Source: UBA1081 sp964454355 (GTDB lineage: Bacteria; Bacillota; Clostridia; Oscillospirales; Acutalibacteraceae). Taken from it: 10,023 nt of DNA. Made by a program: the position numbers and the translations under genes. The notes under the pieces are model-generated. The model saw nothing but the letters and a program-made list of their open reading frames with translations. It was not told the DNA's origin and searched no databases. Each line of letters opens with the position of its first letter. Positions within the stretch are counted from its first letter, which is position 1. Shown here one piece after another: positions 1 to 6,385 of the stretch. Where the stretch lies: NCBI GenBank assembly GCA_964454355.1, contig CAYVTA010000080.1, forward strand, positions 1-10,023, in the 5' to 3' direction.

Positions 1-36
1 TTTCTGAGCAACAACAAACAAGGCAGGGAGGATTAA
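1..36 (+). CDS. C-terminal end of an upstream gene (partial)
   Basis: Reading from base 1, the frame gives eleven codons (F-L-S-N-N-K-Q-G-R-E-D) and a TAA stop at 34-36. The stop is 2 nt before the PII-like start, and the PII ribosome binding site lies inside this tail, as expected for a translationally linked operon. The fragment is too short to identify. Short PII-like proteins of the kind encoded next are often found beside DUF1538 membrane proteins, so such a gene is a reasonable guess, but nothing in these eleven residues proves it. Confidence 0.5.
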   Translation, partial: FLSNNKQGRED

Positions 37-38
37 TT

Positions 39-374
39 ATGACTACAAATAATCACGAAGTAATTTTTGCGATAGTAAATGCAGGCTATTCTGAAGATGC
101 CATGGACGTAGCCCGTGCAAACGGAGCTTCCGGCGGTACTGTTCTCAGCGGACGCGGTGTATCCAACGAAAAAGATGCTGCATTTTTCGGCATTACCATT
201 CATGCGGAAAAAGAGATACTTATGCTGGTGGTTGAGAAAGATATACGAGATCAGGTGCTTCATGCTCTCTATAAACAGATGGGCATGCAGCAGAAGGCAC
301 AGGGTATCATTTTTTCTTTACCTGTGTCCGATGTGGCAGGACTCACAAAGGCTATAGAAAATAAGGAAGAATAA
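39..374 (+). CDS. Short PII-like (P-II family) nitrogen regulator
   Basis: A 111-residue protein with the ferredoxin-like PII pattern: an N-terminal beta strand (EVIFAIVNAGYSEDAMDVAR, residues 7-26), a glycine-rich segment (GASGGTVLSGRG, 29-40), a strand-helix unit (EILMLVVEKDIRDQVLHAL, 59-77) and a C-terminal strand (GIIFSLPVSDV, 89-99) where GlnB has its GKIFV-type strand. The T-loop region (about 40-52) is short, and I see no equivalent of the modified Tyr51 of GlnB, so classical uridylylation is unlikely. PII proteins sense nucleotides and metabolites and bind partner transporters or enzymes; here the partner is probably the truncated upstream gene. The ATG is preceded by GGGAGG at 26-31 with 7 nt spacing. 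The assignment to the PII superfamily is fairly secure; the partner and ligand are inferred. Confidence 0.82.
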   Translation: MTTNNHEVIFAIVNAGYSEDAMDVARANGASGGTVLSGRGVSNEKDAAFFGITIHAEKEILMLVVEKDIRDQVLHALYKQMGMQQKAQGIIFSLPVSDVAGLTKAIENKEE

Positions 375-379
375 GAATA

Positions 380-440
380 CCCGGTTCGTTTTATCATTCA
401 TATCAAAAATTATCGTTCTTGGGAACGGGGATTTTGTTCT
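380..440 (+). terminator. Weak candidate terminator after the PII-like gene
   Basis: CCCGGTTC (380-387) can pair with GAACGGGG (423-430) with a single G-G mismatch across a large loop. Alternatively CGTTC (414-418) pairs with GAACG (423-427) around a TTGG loop. A T-rich stretch (ATTTTGTTCT) follows. The stem is weak, so termination may be partial, but the next gene has its own promoter. Confidence 0.35.
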
Positions 441-472
441 ATGTATTTAATTACGAAAAATGCATTTTTCTC

Positions 473-501
473 TTGCAGATTTATACAAATAATAGTATAA
501 T
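473..501 (+). promoter_or_regulatory. Sigma-A type promoter for the ion permease gene
   Basis: TTGCAG at 473-478 and a perfect TATAAT at 496-501 are separated by 17 nt. The expected start site is near 508, leaving a short leader of about 25 nt with an AAGGATG ribosome binding site at 520-526. The permease is therefore probably transcribed on its own rather than from the PII operon. Confidence 0.75.
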
Positions 502-533
502 GTCTAAGATTTAATTATTAAGGATGTGTTTTT

Positions 534-1808
534 TTGATTCCTGCAATTATTCTCTTTGCCCTGACATATGTACTTATGCTGATATTCAGCAAGTACAGAC
601 CGTACATAGCTCTTATTTCCGGCATTATATTCGTTATAAGCGGAATTCTTCCGGTGAGTAACATTCCGGAATCTATCGACTTTAATGTTATTCTGATGAT
701 AGCCGGCACTATGGGGCTTGTTTCCCTTTTTACTGAAAGTAAAATGCCAGCTTTACTTGCAGATTTGCTTATGGAAAAAGTTCCGAATGTCAAATGGGCT
801 GCTGTTGCATTGGCTCTCTTTGCGGGAATAATATCCGCATTTGTTGATAATGTGGCTACTGTATTAATGGTTGCTCCCATTGCACTTGAAATCTGCAAAA
901 AATTAAAGGTTAATCCTGTTCCGTTTATTATTTCAATTGCAGTTTCATCGAATCTTCAGGGGGCGGCAACACTTGTAGGTGACACCACCGCTATTATGCT
1001 CGGCAGTGAGCTTAATATGAGTTTCCTTGATTTCTTTGTTTATAATAAAAAACCCGGAATATTCTTTGCAGTAGAACTTGGTGCCGTACTTTCTGCTGTT
1101 ATACTTCTCGTTATTTTCAGAAAAGAAAAAGCGACTATTGAAAAAGCTGAAAACCGCACGGTTGTTACCGACTATTTTCCCACTGTGCTTTTACTGTTAA
1201 TGCTTGTGTTGCTTATCTCGATTTCCTTTATTCCGAACAAACCCGACATATCAAACGGTCTTATCTGTTGCGTACTTCTTGTTATCGGTCTTATTTACAA
1301 TTTCATCCGAAACAAAAATATTTCAGCAATAACTGCACCGCTTAAAGATATTGACTTTGAAACAATTGGCATATTGATTGGGCTGTTCCTGATGATAGGC
1401 GGACTTGAAGCATCAGGTGTTATCAATAAAGCGGGAGAATTCCTTGCAACACTCGGCGGCAATAACTTATTCCTTCTTTACACAATTATCGTATGGGCAT
1501 CGGTTATACTCTCTGCATTTATCGACAATATTCCATATGTTGCAACCATGATACCTATAATCAGCGGCATGGCTTCCACACTTGGTGCAGAGGCTCTTGT
1601 TCCTCTTTATTTCGGTCTTCTTTCAGGTGCAACACTTGGCGGAAACTGTACACCTATAGGTGCGTCGGCAAATATTACCGGCATAGGTATTCTTCGCAAA
1701 GAAGGTTATGAAGTAAAAAACAAGGATTTCTTCAAAATAGGAATTCCATTCACACTTGCAGCAATAATTCCTGCTTATATTTACGTATGGCTTATTTTCG
1801 GAGTATAA
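534..1808 (+). CDS. ArsB/NhaD/SLC13-type ion permease
   Basis: A 424-residue polytopic membrane protein of the ion transporter superfamily (ArsB, NhaD, SLC13/CitMHS relatives). The family's internal two-fold repeat is visible: SAFVDNVATVLMVAPI (101-116) matches SAFIDNIPYVATMIPI (327-342), and NLQGAATLVGD (140-150) matches TLGGNCTPIGASAN (367-380). These Asp-Asn and Gly/Thr/Ser-rich hairpins form the substrate and cation site in known members. Hydrophobic segments fill about 1-20, 23-41, 52-66, 90-118, 176-195, 216-233, 241-257, 276-292, 312-330 and 403-423. The length is typical. Substrate cannot be read from sequence: Na+/H+ exchange, arsenite or dicarboxylate are all possible, and there is no arsR or arsenate reductase alongside. 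The start is TTG at 534-536, 7 nt after AGGATG; the ATG at 524 is in a different frame. It stands alone under its own promoter. Confidence 0.85.
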   Translation: MIPAIILFALTYVLMLIFSKYRPYIALISGIIFVISGILPVSNIPESIDFNVILMIAGTMGLVSLFTESKMPALLADLLMEKVPNVKWAAVALALFAGIISAFVDNVATVLMVAPIALEICKKLKVNPVPFIISIAVSSNLQGAATLVGDTTAIMLGSELNMSFLDFFVYNKKPGIFFAVELGAVLSAVILLVIFRKEKATIEKAENRTVVTDYFPTVLLLLMLVLLISISFIPNKPDISNGLICCVLLVIGLIYNFIRNKNISAITAPLKDIDFETIGILIGLFLMIGGLEASGVINKAGEFLATLGGNNLFLLYTIIVWASVILSAFIDNIPYVATMIPIISGMASTLGAEALVPLYFGLLSGATLGGNCTPIGASANITGIGILRKEGYEVKNKDFFKIGIPFTLAAIIPAYIYVWLIFGV

Positions 1809-1945
1809 TTATAAATTATGAAAAACAATACAATTCTGTCAGCAGCCCTGTAATATATGATTTGATTGACAAGTATAAAGATGAAAAAAATATCGTAATA
1901 TTTAAATCACGAAAAGACTCAGAAGATTACCTGAGCTCATTATAG
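1787..1945 (+). other. Possible small ORF or gene remnant (52 codons)
   Basis: From ATG at 1787, overlapping the permease end by 22 nt in another frame, there is an open frame to a TAG at 1943-1945. The translation after the overlap is protein-like: it includes VIYDLIDKYKDEKNIVIF and then KSRKDSEDYLSSL, a charged, probably helical sequence. No ribosome binding site precedes the ATG. No terminator is visible between the permease and the next promoter. It could be a translationally coupled small protein, the worn C-terminus of a lost gene, or chance. I do not recognise the sequence. Confidence 0.25.
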
Positions 1946-1976
1946 TGCAAATTACTTAATAAGTTTGATTTACAGC

Positions 1977-2005
1977 TTGATATTTTTATGAGATTTTGAT
2001 ATTAT
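1977..2005 (+). promoter_or_regulatory. Promoter of the beta-helix/phosphatase unit
   Basis: TTGATA at 1977-1982 and TATTAT at 2000-2005 with exactly 17 nt between. The expected start site is near 2012, followed by an AGGAG ribosome binding site at 2033-2037, 9 nt before the ATG at 2047. Confidence 0.7.
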
Positions 2006-2046
2006 TGTAACAGTAAATATTTTAAAGCAAACAGGAGCTGTGTGAT

Positions 2047-3687
2047 ATGAATACAATTTTAAAGCCAATTTTTACAGTCATTACGGTAATTTCGGTTTTC
2101 TTATCATCCATTTTCAATCCGGCAACGATCTATCCGGAAACAGAGGGATTGGATATCTCATATCTTGAATATCCAAAAGAAGCTGTTGTGACATTGGAAG
2201 AAGCGGGACTGACTGAAGCTGAGTTCACAAACCGTGCAAACGCAGAGCTTGCAGAATATGTGCAGTCAGCAGGTTATGACGATATCGGCGGAGTTATCAT
2301 ATCGCCCTATTATACGGCAAAAATCGGTGATACGGATATTCCCGTTTATGCATCAATGGTTTTTATACGTGCCGATGATACCGGTACACTCCATTCCTTC
2401 TCTGAGGTATATGTAGATACTGACAGCGAGTTTTCATTCAACATTGAACTGACGGGAACTTCAGTCAATTTGAAAAATGCAATTATTCTGCCTCAATCTC
2501 TCGGTGTAGGTGCACAATGCAAAAACGGAGTTGTAACTGCATCAATCAGTGAACCCGGCATTTACACATTCCTTTTCAACGGTGCACAGCAGTATTACGG
2601 ATACACTCTTTTTGTCCGTGAAAAAGTTGATGAAGATGCGGAAATTGCAGAATATATTGAGGAATACGGCGAAGATAATGTTCTGGTTGTCGAACCCGGT
2701 ATTTATGAGATGCCTTACTCTAATTTTGTGGGCATAGAAAATATGGTTATTTACCTTAAACAGGGTGCATATCTGATTGCAACACATATGTATGACATTC
2801 AGAGTGCCGAAGACGAAAATCTGTATGTTGAATACAGTGCTTTGACAGAAAATTCAATCGGTCTTACAAGATATCCCTTTGTAAATTTCTATCAGTGTAA
2901 AAATATCGTGCTTACAGGTCGTGGAGCACTTGACCTGACTCGTCTTGACAGAAGAGAACGCAGAGGGCTTGTATTTACTGACTGCGAAAACATCTCCGTT
3001 TCCGATATCAAGATTTTCAACTCACCTGAGTGGTCATTCATTACCTATTGCTGTAAAAACGTAACAATTGATAATGTTGATATTTTCGGTTACAGAGGTA
3101 ATGCGGACGGCTACGCAATCTGTAACACAGAAAATGCTGTCATCACAAACAGCTTTGTAAGAACTGCTGACGACGAGTTTGATGTAAAAGCACTCGGCGG
3201 CAAAATGGACAGCAAAAACATCACTTTTGAAAATTGTATCGCTTGGGGCGGTTATGCAAGATGCTTCGGCATTTGCGGTGAGGTTTACAAAAATATTTCA
3301 AATGTAACATTCCGCAACTGTGCCGTTGTCTACCGTGACGGTGTATGGGATAACGACAGAATCGGTTCGCTTGTTATTGTTGCTGAGGATTGTTACGGCA
3401 GTATTGACGGAATAGTATTTGAAAATATCGAGATTTTCCGTGATGAGGGCAGAGCAATCCTTGTGAAAATTTATGATGAAGAGGCAGAGAATTTTGAAAT
3501 TACAAATGTAACCTTCAAAAACATTTCATACACATCATACTTACCGTCCAAAATTGCAGGCAACGGTAGTAACACCAATACAGTGCAGGTCAATCTTGAA
3601 AATGTAAGCGGTTACGGACACACATTCACACGCCCCGGACTGTTTTTCTTAACAGGTATCTACTGCGATGTAACATTTTCAAAATAG
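2047..3687 (+). CDS. Secreted GH28/GH49-like right-handed beta-helix protein
   Basis: A 546-residue exported protein. Residues 1-24 are a signal peptide or uncleaved anchor (hydrophobic 8-22, no clear AxA site). Residues about 80-195 look like an N-terminal beta-sandwich. From about 210 onward there are repeated beta-helix coils of the ENISVSDIKIF and KNVTIDNVDIF type. The active-site pattern resembles GH28 polygalacturonases and GH49 dextranases: NADG (352-355) for the usual N-T-D, TADDEFDVK (373-381) for the DD motif, FGICGEV (407-413) where GH28 has GHG, and RAILVKI (469-475) for RIK. Asp354, Asp375 and Asp376 are the likely catalytic acids. The missing GHG histidine argues against ordinary polygalacturonase, and the N-terminal domain favours a GH49-like plan. 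The natural substrate is unknown; plant or microbial polysaccharide in the gut is an inference. A phosphatase gene follows 14 nt downstream. Confidence 0.75.
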   Translation: MNTILKPIFTVITVISVFLSSIFNPATIYPETEGLDISYLEYPKEAVVTLEEAGLTEAEFTNRANAELAEYVQSAGYDDIGGVIISPYYTAKIGDTDIPVYASMVFIRADDTGTLHSFSEVYVDTDSEFSFNIELTGTSVNLKNAIILPQSLGVGAQCKNGVVTASISEPGIYTFLFNGAQQYYGYTLFVREKVDEDAEIAEYIEEYGEDNVLVVEPGIYEMPYSNFVGIENMVIYLKQGAYLIATHMYDIQSAEDENLYVEYSALTENSIGLTRYPFVNFYQCKNIVLTGRGALDLTRLDRRERRGLVFTDCENISVSDIKIFNSPEWSFITYCCKNVTIDNVDIFGYRGNADGYAICNTENAVITNSFVRTADDEFDVKALGGKMDSKNITFENCIAWGGYARCFGICGEVYKNISNVTFRNCAVVYRDGVWDNDRIGSLVIVAEDCYGSIDGIVFENIEIFRDEGRAILVKIYDEEAENFEITNVTFKNISYTSYLPSKIAGNGSNTNTVQVNLENVSGYGHTFTRPGLFFLTGIYCDVTFSK

Positions 3688-3701
3688 AAGCAGGTACAAA
3701 T

Positions 3702-4316
3702 ATGGAAAATAAAGACTCATTGGAGATTATTTTTATCCGTCACGCCGAAACACAATACGATGATATCGGTGACAGAGACCCAAGCGACGGAGATCTGACC
3801 GAAAAAGGTGAACAGCAATGCATATACCTTGGCGAAAAACTTAATCAGCTGCATATAGATGCGTACATTTCCAGCTCACTTCTGCGTGCATTCAAAACTG
3901 CAGCAGGCGTCTGCAATGCAAAGCCGGACAAACCGACTATTGAAATTTGTCCGGAAATCGTGGAATGCGGCTGCACTCCCGGTTATTTCGGTTGCAGTGA
4001 AGAATATCTGAAGCGTTATTATAAAAACGCAAAGATGTGTGACAAGCTGTACGGAACGCATGAATACGATTTTTGCTGCGAGGGCATTGAGGCGAATGAC
4101 ATCCGTGCAGAAAAATTTATAAACTATTTAAAAAATCGCTTTACATACGGTCAACGTGTTGCAGTTTTCAGTCATCACGGTTTCCTTGAGCATTTAATTC
4201 CCACCGCATTAGGCATAAAAACACACTGTTTCGATTTTGCACTGGATAACATATCAATTACCGTTGTGGATATCAACCGCAACGGCAGTCTCACACTCAG
4301 ATGTGTAAACAAATAA
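3702..4316 (+). CDS. Histidine phosphatase family protein (phosphoglycerate mutase-like)
   Basis: A 204-residue cytoplasmic protein of the histidine phosphatase superfamily. The RHAET motif (13-17) supplies the phosphorylated His14 and Arg13. SSSLLRAFKTA (57-67) carries the second conserved arginine, Arg62, and the VFSHHGF segment (155-161) supplies the second catalytic histidine, His158. The core and length fit a broad-specificity phosphatase better than true phosphoglycerate mutase. The middle region is unusually rich in cysteine (Cys83, 89, 91, 98, 113, 125 and 126). It begins 14 nt after the beta-helix gene behind a weak AGCAGG site (3689-3694), so the two are very likely co-transcribed, and a strong terminator follows. 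The substrate is unknown; a sugar phosphate derived from what the neighbour releases is possible but speculative. Confidence 0.85.
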   Translation: MENKDSLEIIFIRHAETQYDDIGDRDPSDGDLTEKGEQQCIYLGEKLNQLHIDAYISSSLLRAFKTAAGVCNAKPDKPTIEICPEIVECGCTPGYFGCSEEYLKRYYKNAKMCDKLYGTHEYDFCCEGIEANDIRAEKFINYLKNRFTYGQRVAVFSHHGFLEHLIPTALGIKTHCFDFALDNISITVVDINRNGSLTLRCVNK

Positions 4317-4359
4317 TCCGCACAATAAAAACGATACTGCGACAAACAGATAAAATTTC

Positions 4360-4386
4360 GGAGCTGTAAACACAGCTCCTTTTTTT
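4360..4386 (+). terminator. Rho-independent terminator after the phosphatase gene
   Basis: A perfect 8-bp stem, GGAGCTGT (4360-4367) with ACAGCTCC (4372-4379), closes an AAAC loop and is followed by seven T residues (4380-4386). It lies between convergent genes. Read from the minus strand it is followed by GAAATTTTAT, so it may also serve the reductase operon, less efficiently. Confidence 0.92.
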
Positions 4387-4434
4387 AATGGAATAGGAAA
4401 AAATGCGTAGAATAAATAATTTTTTCACATCCGC

Positions 4435-5544
4435 TTATTTTAATTTTTCCTCAATTTCTTTCATAATTGCAGGGATATCTATGTTCTGGGGACAATGTTT
4501 TTTGCACATTCCGCACTCTATACAGTCCTGCGGTTTACCCTTTGTTTCAAGCTCGTCAATTCTTCTTAAAATGCCCCTGCCGCCGTCAACCTTGTAATCG
4601 TTATACACGGAAAGAACAGCGGGAATATCTATCCCTGCCGCACAATCGTCACAGCAATAACGGCAAACTGTACAGGGCACAGAAAGATTCTTTTTAAACA
4701 CCATACAAGCGTGCATAAGAGTTTTCATGTCTTCCTCACTCAGAGGCTCGGCATCTGAAAATGTAGAAATATTGTCATTAAGCTGGCAAAGATTTGACAT
4801 TCCGCTTAAAACAACCTTAACCTGAGGGAGACTTTTGACAAATCTGAACGCCCAGGAGGGAATGCTCCAATCGGGATGAGCTTTTTTGAGAATTTCCTCC
4901 GCTTCATCCGAAAGAGATGCAAGTCTTCCTCCTCTGACAGGCTCCATTACAATAATCGGGATGTCTTTTTTTTCAAGTGTCTCATATTCTGCCTTTGCCG
5001 TGCCGAAATTCCAATCAAACCAGTTCAATTGAAGCTGTGCAAAATCCCAAGCATGATGAGAAGCAAATTTTTCAAGAGTTTCAACGCTTGCGTGGGAAGA
5101 AAAGCCCAGATATCTGATTCTGCCTTTTTTCTGCTGTTCAAGAAAGTAATCTATGCAGCCGCAGTTAAGATATTTGTCCGCATTTTCGTCAGTCAGGCAG
5201 TGAATCAGATAAAAATCAATGTAATCGGTACGCAAATGCTCAAGCTGTTCTTCAAACATAGCTTCGTAGTCTTCTTTTGCAAAAATGCTGAACTTTGTAG
5301 CAAGGCAATAGCTTTCACGGGGATATTTTTTCATCGCTTCCCCTACAAAATCCTCAGATTCACCGCCATGATAAACATAAGCGGTGTCATAATAATTTAT
5401 ACCGCCTTCCATCGCAGCATCAATAATCTTCTGTGCCTCAGCTCTGTCTATAGGCGTACCATTGATATCCTTTTTAACGGGAAGTCGCATATTTCCCATA
5501 CCGAGATATGAAAGCTTTATATCCTTGAATGAATTGTAAATCAT
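4435..5544 (-). CDS. Aldo/keto reductase with C-terminal 4Fe-4S dicluster domain
   Basis: A 369-residue oxidoreductase with a fused ferredoxin-like tail. The (beta/alpha)8 aldo/keto reductase barrel covers about 1-275, with the catalytic tetrad Asp53 and Tyr58 (DTAYVY), Lys84 (ATKF) and His115 (LIHC). The tail has two cysteine sets: C291, C294, C297/C298, C301 and C341, C344, C347, C351 followed by P352, each ending in an IDIP signature, as in dicluster 4Fe-4S proteins. The family is common in anaerobic Clostridia; the clusters suggest electron exchange with a low-potential carrier as well as NAD(P)H. I start at ATG 5544, not the in-frame upstream ATG at 5610, because GGAGGG lies 8 nt before 5544, homology begins there, and the start then follows the upstream stop by 1 nt. 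The physiological substrate cannot be told from sequence. Confidence 0.9.
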   Translation of the reverse strand: MIYNSFKDIKLSYLGMGNMRLPVKKDINGTPIDRAEAQKIIDAAMEGGINYYDTAYVYHGGESEDFVGEAMKKYPRESYCLATKFSIFAKEDYEAMFEEQLEHLRTDYIDFYLIHCLTDENADKYLNCGCIDYFLEQQKKGRIRYLGFSSHASVETLEKFASHHAWDFAQLQLNWFDWNFGTAKAEYETLEKKDIPIIVMEPVRGGRLASLSDEAEEILKKAHPDWSIPSWAFRFVKSLPQVKVVLSGMSNLCQLNDNISTFSDAEPLSEEDMKTLMHACMVFKKNLSVPCTVCRYCCDDCAAGIDIPAVLSVYNDYKVDGGRGILRRIDELETKGKPQDCIECGMCKKHCPQNIDIPAIMKEIEEKLK

Positions 5545-5545
5545 A

Positions 5546-5974
5546 TCATTTACCCTCCGATAATTGTTTGAGTCTGATTTCAACGGCCTTTTTTGCTTCA
5601 ATCGGATCATCTGTATTACTTGTAACCTCTTCCATCGGACAAAAGCCCGTATTTGTGCGGTTTCTGATCATGTCTACGGAAGCATCAAAATAAAAATCAA
5701 TGCCGTATTTTTTAAAAACATCAATGGCTGAGTGACTGATTACCGAAGCATAAACCTCTCTGACATTCATCAGCACATACAGCATTGCGGCGGCTTTGCC
5801 TACGACCTTATCTGCTGCACTGAAGTCGCTGAAATCTCTGTCCGAATCAAGCCATTCAAGCAAAGATGCAACTCCCCTCTTACGGGTATATATCAGCTCT
5901 TTACCGTTACACATAACACAGGTGTATCCGTTTTCTGCAAGAATTAATTTTGCCTTCTGAAGTTGATTTGTCAT
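5546..5974 (-). CDS. DUF1893 (TM1506-like) protein
   Basis: A 142-residue protein matching the DUF1893/TM1506 family, whose structure has a cytidine-deaminase-like fold but whose function is unknown. Recognisable marks are RKRGVASLLEWL (31-42), the strongly conserved ADKVVGKAAAML (54-65), VREVYASVIS (71-80) and the C-terminal NTGFCPMEE (108-116) with Cys112. It lacks the HxE...PCxxC zinc set of true deaminases. The frame is open back to 6073, but the start at ATG 5974 is chosen because GGAGG sits 4 nt upstream, homology begins there, and the promoter's -10 box (5997-6002) lies just before it. It is the first gene of a minus-strand operon with the reductase, which begins 1 nt after its TGA. 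Confidence 0.85.
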   Translation of the reverse strand: MTNQLQKAKLILAENGYTCVMCNGKELIYTRKRGVASLLEWLDSDRDFSDFSAADKVVGKAAAMLYVLMNVREVYASVISHSAIDVFKKYGIDFYFDASVDMIRNRTNTGFCPMEEVTSNTDDPIEAKKAVEIRLKQLSEGK

Positions 5975-5996
5975 GCTGCCTCCGATTTTTTTATAT

Positions 5997-6026
5997 ATTG
6001 TAACATATTTTTTTGCTCGATTGCAA
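5997..6026 (-). promoter_or_regulatory. Promoter of the DUF1893-reductase operon
   Basis: On the minus strand TTGCAA (6026-6021) and TACAAT (6002-5997) are separated by 18 nt. The predicted start near 5990 gives a short leader. Its -35 lies only 28 bp from the -35 of the divergent T-box promoter, so the two could influence each other. Confidence 0.65.
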
Positions 6027-6054
6027 CAATAACAGTCAAAATCAGGAAAACCTC

Positions 6055-6083
6055 TTGACAATAAAATAAACATTTGTTAATAT
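6055..6083 (+). promoter_or_regulatory. Promoter of the T-box/ABC importer transcript
   Basis: A consensus TTGACA (6055-6060), a 17-nt spacer and TAATAT (6078-6083). Transcription should begin near 6090, directly upstream of the T-box stem I, so importer expression is probably set by a strong constant promoter plus leader-RNA attenuation. Confidence 0.8.
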
Positions 6084-6098
6084 ATCTGTAACAGATAT
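6082..6098. promoter_or_regulatory. Inverted repeat over -10 and start site
   Basis: ATATCTG (6082-6088) and CAGATAT (6092-6098) form a perfect 7-bp inverted repeat with a 3-nt TAA spacer. It overlaps the end of the -10 box and the predicted start site of the importer promoter. It could be a repressor operator or merely a 5' structure. No nearby gene encodes an obvious DNA-binding regulator. Confidence 0.35.
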
Positions 6099-6104
6099 TT
6101 AAAA

Positions 6105-6353
6105 GCGTTTGAGCAGAAAGAGTAGATCGGTGAAAGCTTTTCAGAGAGCTGTCGACCGGTGCAAGACAGCAGTATTACCCGATTGAAGTTCCCTCTGCGA
6201 GCTGTGTATTGAAAATTGCAGTAGGTACATCGGGTGTGACCGTTATATCACATAAGACTTTATGCCTTACGAGGAGTCTGCTGAAAGGCAGATTCAAAAA
6301 CAGAGTGGTACCACGATTCTTTCGTCCCTGTTTATCATGGGACGTTTTTTCTT
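6105..6353 (+). promoter_or_regulatory. T-box leader, probable tRNA-Phe (UUC) specifier
   Basis: A complete T-box riboswitch. Stem I base: GCAGA (6113-6117) with TCTGC (6194-6198). Specifier loop: AGUA (6121-6124) opposite GAA (6185-6187), a loop-E motif capped by AUCGG (6126-6130) with CCGAU (6179-6183). Distal arm: AGAGAG bulge, then GCTGTC (6148-6153) with GACAGC (6165-6170) around a loop containing GGTGCAA. Stem III-like hairpin: TCTGC/GCAGA at about 6277-6292. T-box core: AGAGTGGTACCACG (6302-6315). With one base between GAA and the specifier, as I recall for Bacillus glyQS, the specifier is UUC (6189-6191, Phe); GUU (Val, 6188-6190) is the alternative. The bulge UGGU (6306-6309) predicts discriminator A73. 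AAACAG (6297-6302) can pair with CTGTTT (6328-6333) as antiterminator. Confidence 0.93.
6323..6353 (+). terminator. T-box attenuator terminator
   Basis: CGTCCC (6323-6328) pairs with GGGACG (6339-6344), followed by TTTTTTCTTT. The 5' arm is adjacent to and shared with the antiterminator, so binding of uncharged tRNA should block this hairpin and allow readthrough into the importer genes. Confidence 0.9.
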
Positions 6354-6385
6354 TATAGGAAATTACTCTCAAAATGAGTAAAAGG

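Noticed and set aside
534..1808. Arsenite efflux (arsB) as a firm assignment for the permease
   Set aside because: No arsR, arsC or arsA gene is nearby, and the conserved motifs are shared by Na+/H+ and anion permeases of the same superfamily.
4876..5511. 211-codon plus-strand open frame inside the reductase gene
   Set aside because: It lies wholly antisense to a gene with clear catalytic and iron-sulfur motifs, has no promoter or ribosome binding site, and resembles nothing known.
5545..5610. Longer N-terminus for the aldo/keto reductase starting at 5610
   Set aside because: It would overlap the DUF1893 gene by 65 nt, lacks homology in the added residues, and a strong GGAGGG site precedes ATG 5544.
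5975..6073. Longer N-terminus for the DUF1893 protein starting at 6073
   Set aside because: The added part would span the operon's own promoter and the family's homology begins at ATG 5974, which has a GGAGG site.
1999..6093. TGTAACA shared by three promoter regions (2006-2012, 5999-6005, 6087-6093) as a regulon operator
   Set aside because: The same 7-mer also occurs inside coding sequence at several places (for example near 3301, 3668, 6716 and 9059), so its presence at promoters is not selective.
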